Positions 18,207-25,801 are shown, counted from the stretch's first letter. The stretch is 61,195 nucleotides of DNA from an uncultured Roseicyclus sp. (GCA_937139335.1 CAKZPN010000007.1:1-61195); one strand, 5' to 3'. Translations and numbers: made by a program. Notes: generated by a model not told the origin, from the letters alone.

Positions 18207-18521
18207 ATGCCCGATCACATCCGTTTCATCCTGCGTCACGCGGCCTATGGCTTCGTCATCGCGTTGAGCTTTGTCGGCATGCTGCTGGCCTTCGATGTGG
18301 CGGGGCTCTGGCATCTGGTGACCCACACCGCCGAGGGGCCGATCGCGGTGGTGATGCTGGTGGTGTTCTGTACCATCACCTTCGGCTCGGCGCAGATCGG
18401 CTACAAGATCATGACCATGGGCGACGACGACGATGACCATCGCGGTCGCCGCGACCCGGTGTTCTCGCTGACGGCGGTGCCGCGCCCTGTCCGCATCCGC
18501 ACGACCGACGCGCGCCGCTGA
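18207..18521 (+). CDS. Small conserved-looking membrane protein
   Basis: A 104-residue protein with two predicted transmembrane helices: about 12-32 (AAYGFVIALSFVGMLLAFDV) and about 44-66 (PIAVVMLVVFCTITFGSAQI). An acidic DDDDD loop and a basic tail (PRPVRIRTTDARR) follow. GGGAGG six bases before ATG 18207 is a strong ribosome site, and a strong terminator follows the gene, so it appears to be a monocistronic unit. Function unknown. Confidence 0.7.
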   Translation: MPDHIRFILRHAAYGFVIALSFVGMLLAFDVAGLWHLVTHTAEGPIAVVMLVVFCTITFGSAQIGYKIMTMGDDDDDHRGRRDPVFSLTAVPRPVRIRTTDARR

Positions 18522-18546
18522 CCCGTCGACCCCGCGAAACGAAAAA

Positions 18547-18568
18547 CGCCGCCCCTCTCGGGGCGGCG
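18547..18568 (+). terminator. Intrinsic terminator after small membrane protein gene
   Basis: Nine-base perfect arms CGCCGCCCC (18547-18555) and GGGGCGGCG (18560-18568) close a TCTC loop and are followed by CTTTC. A-rich sequence precedes the stem. Confidence 0.75.
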
Positions 18569-18619
18569 CTTTCATGTGACGGGGACCGCAGCAACCGTGG
18601 AGGCGTTCAATTCCCGAGG

Positions 18620-18635
18620 ACCTGTGTATACAGGT
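18620..18635. repeat. Inverted repeat ACCTGT-N4-ACAGGT
   Basis: Perfect 6-bp arms at 18620-18625 and 18630-18635 around GTAT, in the gene-free stretch before mmcB. A related half (CCAGGT) follows at about 18641. It is operator-like in size, but no adjacent regulator gene is seen. Confidence 0.3.
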
Positions 18636-18816
18636 GGGCACCAGGTAACCGGACCAGGATCCGATCAGAGCCAGCTCCCTCGAAAATGCTTAAGGCCACC
18701 GGAATTTTGCCACAGGCACGGGAAGAGCAGATCCGTCACCGAGTCAGATAGGCGGGCGCGGGGGTTCTGGCAAGCCCCGCGCAGGCCCGGGACAGGCAGC
18801 ACGCGGGCTTGCCTTC

Positions 18817-18831
18817 GTTCCCCAAATGTTC
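18817..18831 (+). promoter_or_regulatory. LexA (SOS) box upstream of mmcB
   Basis: GTTC at 18817-18820 and GTTC at 18828-18831 are separated by 7 bases, the GTTC-N7-GTTC direct repeat bound by alphaproteobacterial LexA. It ends 13 bases before the mmcB start codon and lies between a TTGCCT -35-like hexamer (18809-18814) and the gene, so LexA bound here would block the promoter. Confidence 0.75.
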
Positions 18832-18844
18832 CATCCTCGCGCCC

Positions 18845-19300
18845 ATGTCCGACCTTGCGCCCAATCCGATGGACGTGCGCCCCGGCCAGCTTCTGGCGCG
18901 GGGGGTGTGCCGCCACCTGCGCGGCCACGACTTCGTCACGCTGGAGGAATTCACCCCCGAACGCGGCAAGCGGCTCGACGTCATGGCGATGGGGCCCAAG
19001 GGCGAGCTCTGGGTGATCGAGTGCAAATCCTGCCGCGCCGATTTCACCTCGGACGGAAAATGGGAAGGCTACCTGGAATGGGGCGACCGCTATTTCTGGG
19101 CGGTGGACGAGGCGTTTCCGACCGACCTCTTGCCCGAGGGCACCGGCCTCATCATCGCCGACGCCTATGATGCGGAGATCCTGCGGATGCCGCCCGAGGT
19201 GAAACTGCCGCCCGCGCGCCGCAAGGCCGTGACGCAGCGGTTCGCGCGCCACGCGGCGCTGAGGTTGCAGAGCTTGCGCGACCCCGGCCTGATCCTCTAG
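18845..19300 (+). CDS. mmcB: MmcB family DNA repair protein
   Basis: A 151-residue protein. A PD-(D/E)XK-type core is visible: EEFTPERGKRLDVMAMGPKG then LWVIECKSCRADF (D...ExK near residues 46-62). DGKWEGYLEWGDRYFWAV and a helical C-terminus follow. This matches MmcB (formerly DUF1052), shown in Caulobacter to be SOS-regulated and needed for mitomycin C resistance. ATG 18845 was chosen; an upstream in-frame TTG at 18809 would place the SOS box inside the gene. There is no Shine-Dalgarno sequence, so a leaderless transcript is possible. Confidence 0.85.
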   Translation: MSDLAPNPMDVRPGQLLARGVCRHLRGHDFVTLEEFTPERGKRLDVMAMGPKGELWVIECKSCRADFTSDGKWEGYLEWGDRYFWAVDEAFPTDLLPEGTGLIIADAYDAEILRMPPEVKLPPARRKAVTQRFARHAALRLQSLRDPGLIL

Positions 19301-19304
19301 CCGT

Positions 19305-19502
19305 TCAGCGCTTCTTCTTGCCCATCTTGCGGGCGAGGGCGGCGGCGGCGCGCAGTTCCTCGGCGATATCCTCGGCCTCGTCAGGGTCGAAATCCAGCGG
19401 CAGGTCGATGCCGTCGCCCTCGACATAGATCCGCACCATGCCAAGGGTCGTCGGCCCGATCTGCAAGTTCGCCGCCACGTCGTTTTCGCTGTTGATGCCC
19501 AT
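19305..19502 (-). CDS. DUF6324-like small acidic protein
   Basis: A 65-residue protein (MGINSENDVAANLQIGPTTL and on). The middle is GMVRIYVEGDGIDLPLDFDPDEAEDIAEEL, with acidic residues spaced along a helix, and the end is basic (KMGKKKR). It resembles a short conserved family (DUF6324, from memory) of Rhodobacteraceae. It converges with mmcB (4-base gap) and diverges from the GNAT gene. Function unknown. Confidence 0.7.
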   Translation of the reverse strand: MGINSENDVAANLQIGPTTLGMVRIYVEGDGIDLPLDFDPDEAEDIAEELRAAAALARKMGKKKR

Positions 19503-19541
19503 CGGTCCCGTCTCCAAAGCTGTAGCGGGAGGTAGCGGGTG

Positions 19542-20048
19542 ATGGGTCTTTCTGCAAGCGAGGTGGTTCTGGATGACCTGCGCATCGGCGATGCCGGATG
19601 GCTGATCCAGCGCCACGCGGAGCTTTACGCCGAGGAGGCGGGGTTCGACGCCAGTTTCGAGCCGCTTGTCGCGCGCATCCTCGCGGATTTCCTTGAGAAC
19701 CATGACCCGACCCGCGAACGCGGCTGGATCGCGCGGGCGGGGGAACAGCGGCTGGGGTCGATCTTCTGCGTGAAGGGGCCGGAGGCGGGGATGGCGAAGC
19801 TCAGGCTGTTCCTGCTGGTGCCCGAGGCGCGGGGGTTGCGGCTGGGGCAGCGGATGCTGACCACCTGCATGGAGTTTGCGCAGGCGGCGGGCTATGATCG
19901 CCTCACGCTCTGGACCCACGAAAGCCATGTCGCCGCCTGCAGGCTCTATGCGGCCAACGGCTTTTCCTGCACGGTTTCCAAACCTGTCCACAGTTTCGGC
20001 GTGGATCTCGTGGAGCAGGAATGGCTGCGTGATTTCCGAGGCGCTTGA
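19542..20048 (+). CDS. GNAT-family N-acetyltransferase
   Basis: A 168-residue acetyltransferase of the kind often linked to MarR-type regulators. Features are ARAGEQRLGSIFCVKG (strand 4), AKLRLFLLVPEARGLRLGQRML (the acetyl-CoA-binding R/Q-x-x-G-x-G/A site is LRLGQR) and a C-terminal LWTHESHVAACRLYAANGFS typical of GNAT strand 6. Start ATG 19542 or GTG 19539; GGAGG at 19528-19532 fits either. Substrate not predictable. Confidence 0.85.
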   Translation: MGLSASEVVLDDLRIGDAGWLIQRHAELYAEEAGFDASFEPLVARILADFLENHDPTRERGWIARAGEQRLGSIFCVKGPEAGMAKLRLFLLVPEARGLRLGQRMLTTCMEFAQAAGYDRLTLWTHESHVAACRLYAANGFSCTVSKPVHSFGVDLVEQEWLRDFRGA

Positions 20049-20090
20049 CCTCTTGCAATCACGCGACCCCGACGCTATCCCACGCCACGT

Positions 20091-20167
20091 GCCGGCGTAG
20101 CTCAGTTGGTTAGAGCGCCTGATTGTGGATCAGGAGGTCCCCCGTTCGAGCCGGGGCGCTGGTACCA
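20091..20167 (+). tRNA. tRNA-His (anticodon GTG)
   Basis: A complete cloverleaf. The acceptor GCCGGCG pairs with CGCTGGT and the anticodon loop is TTGTGGA within a CCTGA/TCAGG stem. The T arm is CCCCG-TTCGAGC-CGGGG, followed by discriminator A73 and encoded CCA. The base before position 1 is T, so there is no encoded G-1. Together with A73 this is the alphaproteobacterial tRNA-His type that HisRS recognises without G-1. Confidence 0.97.
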
Positions 20168-20214
20168 CTCCCCCGACCTCGGAACCGCGATGGATGCCGC
20201 CGCGTTGCAGCACC

Positions 20215-21243
20215 ATGTTCGCGGACCTCTCCCTTCCGGTGTTGCTGGCGCTGATCGTGCTGGCGGCCGTCGTGATCCTTGTGAGTGGTCTGCGGATCAC
20301 GCCGCTGGCCGACCGGCTGGCCGACCAGACGGGCTTGGGCGAGGCGATCATCGGCGGCGTGCTGCTGGGTGCCGCCACCTCGGTCGCGGGTCTCGCCGTC
20401 ACCGTCACCTCGGCACTGGATGGCTACCCCTCACTGTCGTTCTCCAACGCGGTCGGCGGCATCGCGGCGCAGACGGCATTTCTGGCGCTGGCCGATGTCG
20501 TCTACCGCAAGGCCAACCTCGAACATGCCGCCGCCGAGATCGCCAATGTCTTCCAGGCCGGCGTTCTGGTCGTGCTCCTGTCCATCGCGATCCTCGGGAC
20601 CACCGGGCCGGAGGGTGCCGTTCTCGGCGTCCACCCGGCCTCGCTGATCCTCGTCATCGGCTACGGGGCAGGGGTCGTGCTGTCGCGGCAGGTGCGTCAG
20701 GACCCGATGTGGAAACCGGTCGAGACCGACGCGACCAAGCTCGACACGCCGGACGAGGATGAGTCCACCGGCCGCCGGCTGATGCTGACCCTCATGGTTT
20801 TCGGCGGGCTGATGCTGGTGATGGCGCTGGCCGGTTGGGTCCTGTCGCGCAGCGCCAGCACGCTCATCAACCGGTTCGACCTGTCGCAGTCGCTGGTCGG
20901 CGCGCTGATGACGGCGGTTCTCACTTCGCTGCCCGAGCTTGTCACCACGCTTGCCGCCGTGCGCCGCGGCGCGCTGCAATTGGCGGTGGGCGGCATCATC
21001 GGCGGCAACATGTTCGACACGCTGTTCCTGTTCGCCGCCGACGCGGCCTATCGCGACGGCTCGATCTACCACGCCGTCACGCCGGGTGACGTGTTCTGGC
21101 TCGGCACCGGGCTGACGATGACCGCCGTGCTGCTTCTGGGCCTCGTCCTGCGGCAACGCAACGGGCCGGGGCGGATCGGCTGGGAAAGCGTGACGCTCCT
21201 GTGCCTCTACGCCGGCGCGATCGCCGTGCAGGCCATGACCTGA
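20215..21243 (+). CDS. Sodium/calcium exchanger family (CaCA) antiporter
   Basis: A 342-residue membrane protein with about ten hydrophobic segments in two inverted halves. The alpha repeats are visible as GEAIIGGVLLGAATSVAGLAV (about 40-62) and SLVGALMTAVLTSLPELVTT (about 230-250). The second carries the T-S-LPE motif of CaCA proteins; the first has TS without the usual PE. A loop of about 30 charged residues (TDATKLDTPDEDESTGRR) joins the halves. The likely role is cation/proton or cation/sodium exchange in the inner membrane. Start ATG 20215 is 48 bases after tRNA-His with no clear Shine-Dalgarno sequence. Confidence 0.85.
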   Translation: MFADLSLPVLLALIVLAAVVILVSGLRITPLADRLADQTGLGEAIIGGVLLGAATSVAGLAVTVTSALDGYPSLSFSNAVGGIAAQTAFLALADVVYRKANLEHAAAEIANVFQAGVLVVLLSIAILGTTGPEGAVLGVHPASLILVIGYGAGVVLSRQVRQDPMWKPVETDATKLDTPDEDESTGRRLMLTLMVFGGLMLVMALAGWVLSRSASTLINRFDLSQSLVGALMTAVLTSLPELVTTLAAVRRGALQLAVGGIIGGNMFDTLFLFAADAAYRDGSIYHAVTPGDVFWLGTGLTMTAVLLLGLVLRQRNGPGRIGWESVTLLCLYAGAIAVQAMT

Positions 21244-21248
21244 GCCGG

Positions 21249-21572
21249 TCAGTCGAGGGCGATTTCCTGCAACAACGCGTGGCTCTCGCTGTCGTAGACG
21301 CGGATCGTCCCGTCGTCGCCCACCACGACCGTGCGCCCGTCGATCACGCTGAGTCCCACAAGACCCACGCCCTCGGGCAGCGTGAAATCCCCCGGCGCGA
21401 TCACCACCGGCGCGCGATCCGCGCCGAGGCGGATGACAAGCAGCCCGGTGATCGTTATGACCCCTGCGATCATCGTCAGGGTCAGCACCGTCACCAGAAG
21501 CCGCAGCCGCTTCAGGTGCGGGGGCAGGTCGCCCTCGGCGTGCGAGGTTTCAGGAGGTTCGGCCACACCCAT
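21249..21572 (-). CDS. DUF6476-like membrane protein
   Basis: About 107 residues. An acidic N-terminus (MGVAEPPETSHAEGDLPPHL) leads into one transmembrane helix (LLVTVLTLTMIAGVITITGLL). A periplasmic beta-rich tail follows (GVGLVGLSVIDGRTVVVGDD, then DGTIRVYD). It resembles a short Rhodobacteraceae family (DUF6476, from memory). Two in-frame ATGs exist (21578 and 21572). The second shares the palindrome CATG with the start of the divergent rluD, so the two start codons overlap. Confidence 0.7.
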   Translation of the reverse strand: MGVAEPPETSHAEGDLPPHLKRLRLLVTVLTLTMIAGVITITGLLVIRLGADRAPVVIAPGDFTLPEGVGLVGLSVIDGRTVVVGDDGTIRVYDSESHALLQEIALD

Positions 21573-22590
21573 GTCCATCCGTATCGTGACGGTCGAAATC
21601 GGGCCGGACCCGGCCCCGCGCCTTGATAAGGCACTGGCCCGCGATGTGCCAGAGGAGGCGCACCTGAGCCGCTCGCGCCTGATGCGCCTGATCGACGAGG
21701 GCGCGGTGAGCCTGAACGGCGCACCCGTCAGCGACGCCCGCGCCAAGGTTGCCGAGGGCGACGTGGTCGAGATCACCGTGGCCGAAGCGGAGGAGGTCGC
21801 GACCGCGCCGGAAGAGATCGCGCTCGACATCCGCTACGAGGATGCGGACCTCATCGTGGTGAACAAGCCCGCCGGCATGGTCGTCCATCCCGCGCCCGGC
21901 TCGCCCGGCGGCACGCTGGTCAACGCGCTCCTGCACCATTTCGGCGGCAACCTGTCGGGCGTGGGCGGCGAAAAGCGGCCGGGGATCGTGCACCGGATCG
22001 ACAAGGATACGTCAGGCCTGCTGGTGGTCGCGAAATCGGACGCCGCCCATCACGGACTTGCCGACCAGTTCGCGGCCCACACGGTCGAGCGGGAATATAC
22101 CGCGATCTGCCACGGGCTGCCCGACCAGGCCGATCCACGGCTGAACGGCATCCGCGGCGTGAATTTCGAGCCGGGGGGCGTGCTTAAGATCACCACGCAT
22201 CTCGCGCGCCACAAGACCGACCGCCAGCGCCAGGCGGTGCTGTTCCAGGGCGGCCGCCACGCCGTCACGCGGGTGAAGGTGGAAGAACCGCTCGGCCCCG
22301 TCACCCGCGTGTCCTGCCGGCTGGAAACCGGGCGCACCCACCAGATCCGGGTGCACATGGCCCATGTCGGCCATGCGCTGGTGGGCGATCCGGTCTATGG
22401 CGGGCGGCGGCGCGTGTCCGAGAAACAGCTGGGCGCGGCGCTGGCCGATGCGCTGAACGGCTTTCCCCGGCAGGCGCTGCACGCCGCCCGGCTCGGCTTC
22501 GTCCACCCGGTCAGCGGCGAGTCGATGGAATTCGAGGCCGACCTGCCCGAGGACATGGCGGTGCTGCTGGACGCCCTGCGGTTGGTCTAA
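21571..22590 (+). CDS. rluD: RluA-family 23S rRNA pseudouridine synthase (RluD-like)
   Basis: A 339-residue protein. An N-terminal S4 domain is visible (LSRSRLMRLIDEGAVSLNGA, about 31-50). The catalytic domain holds IVVNKPAGMVVHPAPG and the catalytic GIVHRIDKDTSGLLVVAK (Asp in RIDKDT), then LETGRTHQIRVHM near 252. It isomerises uridines in helix 69 of 23S rRNA if it is a true RluD. Start ATG 21571 overlaps the start of the divergent DUF6476-like gene; GGAGG lies at 21553-21557, rather far (13 bases). Its stop overlaps the stop of the convergent DUF4386 gene. Confidence 0.93.
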   Translation: MSIRIVTVEIGPDPAPRLDKALARDVPEEAHLSRSRLMRLIDEGAVSLNGAPVSDARAKVAEGDVVEITVAEAEEVATAPEEIALDIRYEDADLIVVNKPAGMVVHPAPGSPGGTLVNALLHHFGGNLSGVGGEKRPGIVHRIDKDTSGLLVVAKSDAAHHGLADQFAAHTVEREYTAICHGLPDQADPRLNGIRGVNFEPGGVLKITTHLARHKTDRQRQAVLFQGGRHAVTRVKVEEPLGPVTRVSCRLETGRTHQIRVHMAHVGHALVGDPVYGGRRRVSEKQLGAALADALNGFPRQALHAARLGFVHPVSGESMEFEADLPEDMAVLLDALRLV

Positions 22591-23249
22591 CCCGCCGCCG
22601 CGCGCATCCGGCGTCCGAAGATGAGCGTCAGCGCCAGCCAGGTCTCCGCGATCAGCGGCAGGGTGTAGGCGGCCTGGATCGCCGCATTCAGCTCCGGCGC
22701 GGCGATCCGCGTGACGCTGCCGGCAAGGTAGACAGCCGCCGCGATGCCCAGAAGCCAGAGCAACCCGCGCGGCAGCAACCCCGAGCGTGCGAACAACCAT
22801 GTGACGAGGCCGGTGTTCACGGCGAAGAAGATCAGGCCGACATCATACCCGATCCCGTGCAGCAGCATCAGCGACTGGACCTGCTCGGGCGTCGCCGTGC
22901 CCTGCCGCAGCGCGACGATATCCACCGCGACCAGCGCCAGAAGCCCCGCGGCGATGGTGGCGGCCTGCAAAAGGCGGAACGCCATCGCCATCAGCGCCGT
23001 TGTTTCATTGACCGTGCGCAACAGCCGGAACAGCAGGACCGCGACCGCCACGTCGGCGGCGATCATGACCGCGTCGAGCAGGATCGCACCGCGCAGCGCA
23101 CCGGGCGCGGCCAGCACGGCGGCCAGGGTTGCGGCGGCATCGTCTGGATGGATCAGCGGCCCGCGCAGGAACAGCTCCGCGCTCATCCCGCACAGGATGA
23201 TGACCAGGTAGAGGAGGCCGGCCATGCGAGGCACAAAGAGAGAAGACAT
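22587..23249 (-). CDS. DUF4386 family membrane protein
   Basis: A 220-residue protein with about six transmembrane segments (for example LLYLVIILCGMSAELFLRGP, ILLDAVMIAADVAVAVLLFR, AATIAAGLLALVAVDIVALR, GLLWLLGIAAAVYLAGSVTR and a final TWLALTLIFGRRM). The order and the LHGIGYDVGLIFF segment near residue 130 match DUF4386. Function unknown. It converges with rluD, sharing 4 bases at the stops, and diverges from rpoH. Confidence 0.85.
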   Translation of the reverse strand: MSSLFVPRMAGLLYLVIILCGMSAELFLRGPLIHPDDAAATLAAVLAAPGALRGAILLDAVMIAADVAVAVLLFRLLRTVNETTALMAMAFRLLQAATIAAGLLALVAVDIVALRQGTATPEQVQSLMLLHGIGYDVGLIFFAVNTGLVTWLFARSGLLPRGLLWLLGIAAAVYLAGSVTRIAAPELNAAIQAAYTLPLIAETWLALTLIFGRRMRAAAG

Positions 23250-23414
23250 GGCGCGATCCTTTCCGTCTTTCGTCCGGCCCTGCCGAATCGTGCGAAATTA
23301 CATAGCTGCGTGCAAGTTAGCCGAGGTGTCTCCGCAGATCAGCAGGGCAGACCTCTTCAGACGGCCTGCGGACTGTGCACACGCGCACGTGATATCAATG
23401 AAATGCGGGTTGCT

Positions 23415-23424
23415 GTTCATGAAC
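23415..23424. repeat. GTTCATGAAC palindrome upstream of rpoH
   Basis: A perfect 10-bp palindrome about 100 bases upstream of rpoH. A looser GAAC...GTTC pair follows at 23441-23454. It could be an operator, but it does not fit the LexA GTTC-N7-GTTC spacing. Confidence 0.3.
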
Positions 23425-23454
23425 GCGAGGTGCAATATCTGAACGAAGGAGTTC

Positions 23455-23475
23455 ACTTTGCGCTTGACGCAAAGT
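23455..23475. promoter_or_regulatory. Dyad over the rpoH -35 element
   Basis: Perfect 8-bp arms ACTTTGCG (23455-23462) and CGCAAAGT (23468-23475) flank CTTGA. The -35 hexamer TTGACG (23464-23469) lies between and partly in the arms. The position makes it a strong candidate operator for a dimeric regulator controlling rpoH. Confidence 0.55.
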
Positions 23476-23493
23476 TAATCTCGTTTACATTAT
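23464..23493 (+). promoter_or_regulatory. Promoter of rpoH
   Basis: TTGACG (23464-23469), 18 bases, then CATTAT (23488-23493). CTTGACG plus CATTAT also resembles a heat-shock-sigma promoter (CTTG... CCAT), so autoregulation is possible. A TATGCT at 23491-23496 is an alternative -10 with a less usual spacing. Confidence 0.5.
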
Positions 23494-23525
23494 GCTGCAA
23501 CGGAGCCTAACAGGGGGTCCATCCC

Positions 23526-24422
23526 ATGTCGACTTATGCAAATCTTCCGGCACCGTCGCCGGAACAGGGCCTGAACCGCTACCTTCAGGAAATCCGCAAG
23601 TTCCCGATGCTGGAACCGGAACAGGAATACATGCTCGCCAAGCGTTGGGTCGAGGATCAGGATACCGCGGCCGCGCACCAGCTTGTCACCAGCCACCTGC
23701 GCCTCGCCGCCAAGCTCGCGATGGGTTATCGCGGCTACGGGCTGCCGCAGGCCGAGGTGATCTCCGAAGCCAATGTCGGCCTGATGCAGGCGGTCAAACG
23801 CTTCGATCCCGAAAAGGGCTTTCGCCTCGCGACCTACGCGATGTGGTGGATCCGCGCCTCGATCCAGGAATACATCCTGCGCTCCTGGAGCCTGGTAAAA
23901 CTCGGCACCACCTCGGCGCAGAAGAAGCTGTTCTTCAACCTGCGCAAGGCCAAGGCCCGCATCGGCGCACTGGAAGACGGCGACATGCGCCCCGAAAACG
24001 TCGCGCGGATCGCCCATGACCTCGGCGTGACCGAGGCCGAAGTGATCTCGATGAACCGGCGGCTGTCGGGCGGCGATGCCTCGCTCAACGCCACTGTCGG
24101 GTCCGAGGATGACAGTTCCACCCAGTGGCAGGACTGGCTCGAGGACGAGGGTGCCAACCAGGCGTCGGATTATGCCGAGCGCGACGAGTATACCCAGCGC
24201 ATGGCCCTGATGACCGAGGCAATGGACGTGTTGAACGAGCGCGAGCGCGACATCCTCACCCAGCGCCGTCTGCAGGACGATCCGGTGACGCTGGAGGATC
24301 TTTCGGGCACCTACAACGTCAGCCGCGAACGCATCCGCCAGATCGAGGTGCGCGCCTTCGAGAAGCTGCAAAAACGGATGCGCGATCTGGCGAAAGAGCA
24401 AGGCATGCTCGCCACCGCCTGA
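23526..24422 (+). CDS. rpoH: RNA polymerase heat-shock sigma factor RpoH (sigma-32)
   Basis: A 298-residue group 3 sigma factor. Region 2 is VTSHLRLAAKLAMGYRGYGL then ATYAMWWIRASIQEYILRSW. The RpoH-specific RpoH box appears as QKKLFFNLRKAKARI near 135-150. Region 4.2 ends with LEDLSGTYNVSRERIRQIEVRAFEKLQ. It directs transcription of chaperones and proteases, and of oxidative-stress genes in many alphaproteobacteria. GGGGG lies eight bases before ATG 23526. The gene has its own promoter with a dyad and its own terminator. Confidence 0.98.
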   Translation: MSTYANLPAPSPEQGLNRYLQEIRKFPMLEPEQEYMLAKRWVEDQDTAAAHQLVTSHLRLAAKLAMGYRGYGLPQAEVISEANVGLMQAVKRFDPEKGFRLATYAMWWIRASIQEYILRSWSLVKLGTTSAQKKLFFNLRKAKARIGALEDGDMRPENVARIAHDLGVTEAEVISMNRRLSGGDASLNATVGSEDDSSTQWQDWLEDEGANQASDYAERDEYTQRMALMTEAMDVLNERERDILTQRRLQDDPVTLEDLSGTYNVSRERIRQIEVRAFEKLQKRMRDLAKEQGMLATA

Positions 24423-24442
24423 TCCCCGCAGGCAGGACAGAA

Positions 24443-24475
24443 AACCGCCGCCCCGGACCCCCGCGGGCGGCGGTT
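24443..24475 (+). terminator. Intrinsic terminator of rpoH
   Basis: Eleven-base perfect arms AACCGCCGCCC (24443-24453) and GGGCGGCGGTT (24465-24475) around CGGACCCCCGC, followed by CCGCATTTAT. Confidence 0.75.
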
Positions 24476-24522
24476 CCGCATTTATCCTTCCGCCGGAGCC
24501 GCCGTCGCGCTACCCCTTCGAC

Positions 24523-25512
24523 ATGACACAAGATCACATCCGCTGGGGCGTGCTGGGCGCCTCGGGCTTCGCCCGCAAGACAATGGCCCCCGCCATCAAC
24601 GAGGCGCGCCGCACGCGCCTTGCCGCCATCGCCACCCGCGACCCCGCCCGCGCCGCGCCCTTCGCCGAACTTGCGCCGGGCCTTGTCGTGCATGACAGCT
24701 ACGAGGCCTTGTTGGCCGACCCCGGCATCGACGCGGTCTACATCCCGCTGCCGAACGCGCTGCATGTCGAATGGTCGATCCGCGCCGCCGAGGCCGGCAA
24801 GGCCGTGCTCTGCGAAAAGCCCATCGCGCTCCATGCCCGCGACTTCGACCAGCTCATCGCCGCGCGCGACGCCACCGGCCGGCTCATCGCCGAGGCCTGG
24901 ATGCCCGGCCACCATCCGCAATGGCACGCCGCGCGCGACATGGTCGCGGGTGGCACGCTGGGCAATCTCCACACCGTCACCGGCGTCTTCACCTATGGCC
25001 TCGGCGACCCCACCAACATCCGGCTGTCGGCACAGCTTGCCGGCGGCGCGCTGCGCGACATCGGCGTCTACCCGATCGGCGCCTTCCGCTTCGCCACCGG
25101 CCTCGAGCCCGAGATCGCCTGGGTCGACGCGGTGGTGGAAGACGGCGTCGACACCTCCACCTGGGTGCAGGCACGTGCGGGGGACGTGCGCTTCGGCTTC
25201 CACGTGTCGATGCGCACGAAACAGCGCCAGGAGATGGTGTTCGAGGGCGACCGCGCGACACTCACCGTCGCAGCCCCCTTCAACGCCGGGAAATACGGGC
25301 AGGCCGACCTGATCCTGTCCCGCGACGGCGGCGCGACCGAGACCCTGTCCTTCGCCGAGCCGCGGCAATACGTCTTGCAGGTCGAAGCGGTCGCGGCGCA
25401 TCTTCTCGACGGGGTGGAATTCCCCTATCCTCTCGAGGCCGCGCGCGGCACTCAGGTCGCAATCGACGCGGTGTTTGACCGATTGGGGATGTGGCATGGA
25501 CCGCAACAATGA
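24523..25512 (+). CDS. Gfo/Idh/MocA family NAD(P)-dependent oxidoreductase
   Basis: A 329-residue protein. The N-terminal Rossmann domain has IRWGVLGASGFARKTM (GxxGxxxR-type, about 6-21) and AVYIPLPNALH, then the family's CEKPIALHA with the catalytic lysine near residue 99. The C-terminal beta-sheet domain includes GGALRDIGVYPI, the substrate-site GxxxDxGxY motif near 180. It oxidises or reduces a sugar or related polyol; the substrate cannot be read from the sequence. No Shine-Dalgarno sequence at ATG 24523. It overlaps the DUF4389 gene by 17 bases. Confidence 0.9.
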   Translation: MTQDHIRWGVLGASGFARKTMAPAINEARRTRLAAIATRDPARAAPFAELAPGLVVHDSYEALLADPGIDAVYIPLPNALHVEWSIRAAEAGKAVLCEKPIALHARDFDQLIAARDATGRLIAEAWMPGHHPQWHAARDMVAGGTLGNLHTVTGVFTYGLGDPTNIRLSAQLAGGALRDIGVYPIGAFRFATGLEPEIAWVDAVVEDGVDTSTWVQARAGDVRFGFHVSMRTKQRQEMVFEGDRATLTVAAPFNAGKYGQADLILSRDGGATETLSFAEPRQYVLQVEAVAAHLLDGVEFPYPLEAARGTQVAIDAVFDRLGMWHGPQQ

Positions 25513-25801
25513 CGACAGTCTCGATGGCCGCCTGAACGGCGACCAGCCCGAGCCGGAAAAGGGCAACATGGGCTACCGGCTGCTCTACATGGTGCTGATC
25601 TGGATCATGCTGAGCCTCAGCCAGACCATCCTGACGCTCGTCACCGTGGTGCAGTTCATCGTCATGCTGGTGAACACCGGCCAAAGGAACCAGCGCCTCG
25701 CCGATTTCGGCACCGATCTGGGCATCTGGATGGCCAAGGCGGCGCGCTACCAGTCGGCCGCCTCCGAGGTGAAACCCTGGCCCTGGACCGATCTGGATTG
25801 A
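25496..25801 (+). CDS. DUF4389 family membrane protein
   Basis: A 101-residue protein. A charged N-terminus (MDRNNDDSLDGRLNGDQPEP) is followed by a long hydrophobic region at about 28-62 (YRLLYMVLIWIMLSLSQTIL and LVTVVQFIVMLVNTG) and then RLADFGTDLGIWMAKAARYQSA with a final PWPW. This matches DUF4389. It starts inside the end of the oxidoreductase gene, so it is probably coupled to it. Function unknown. Confidence 0.8.
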   Translation: MDRNNDDSLDGRLNGDQPEPEKGNMGYRLLYMVLIWIMLSLSQTILTLVTVVQFIVMLVNTGQRNQRLADFGTDLGIWMAKAARYQSAASEVKPWPWTDLD

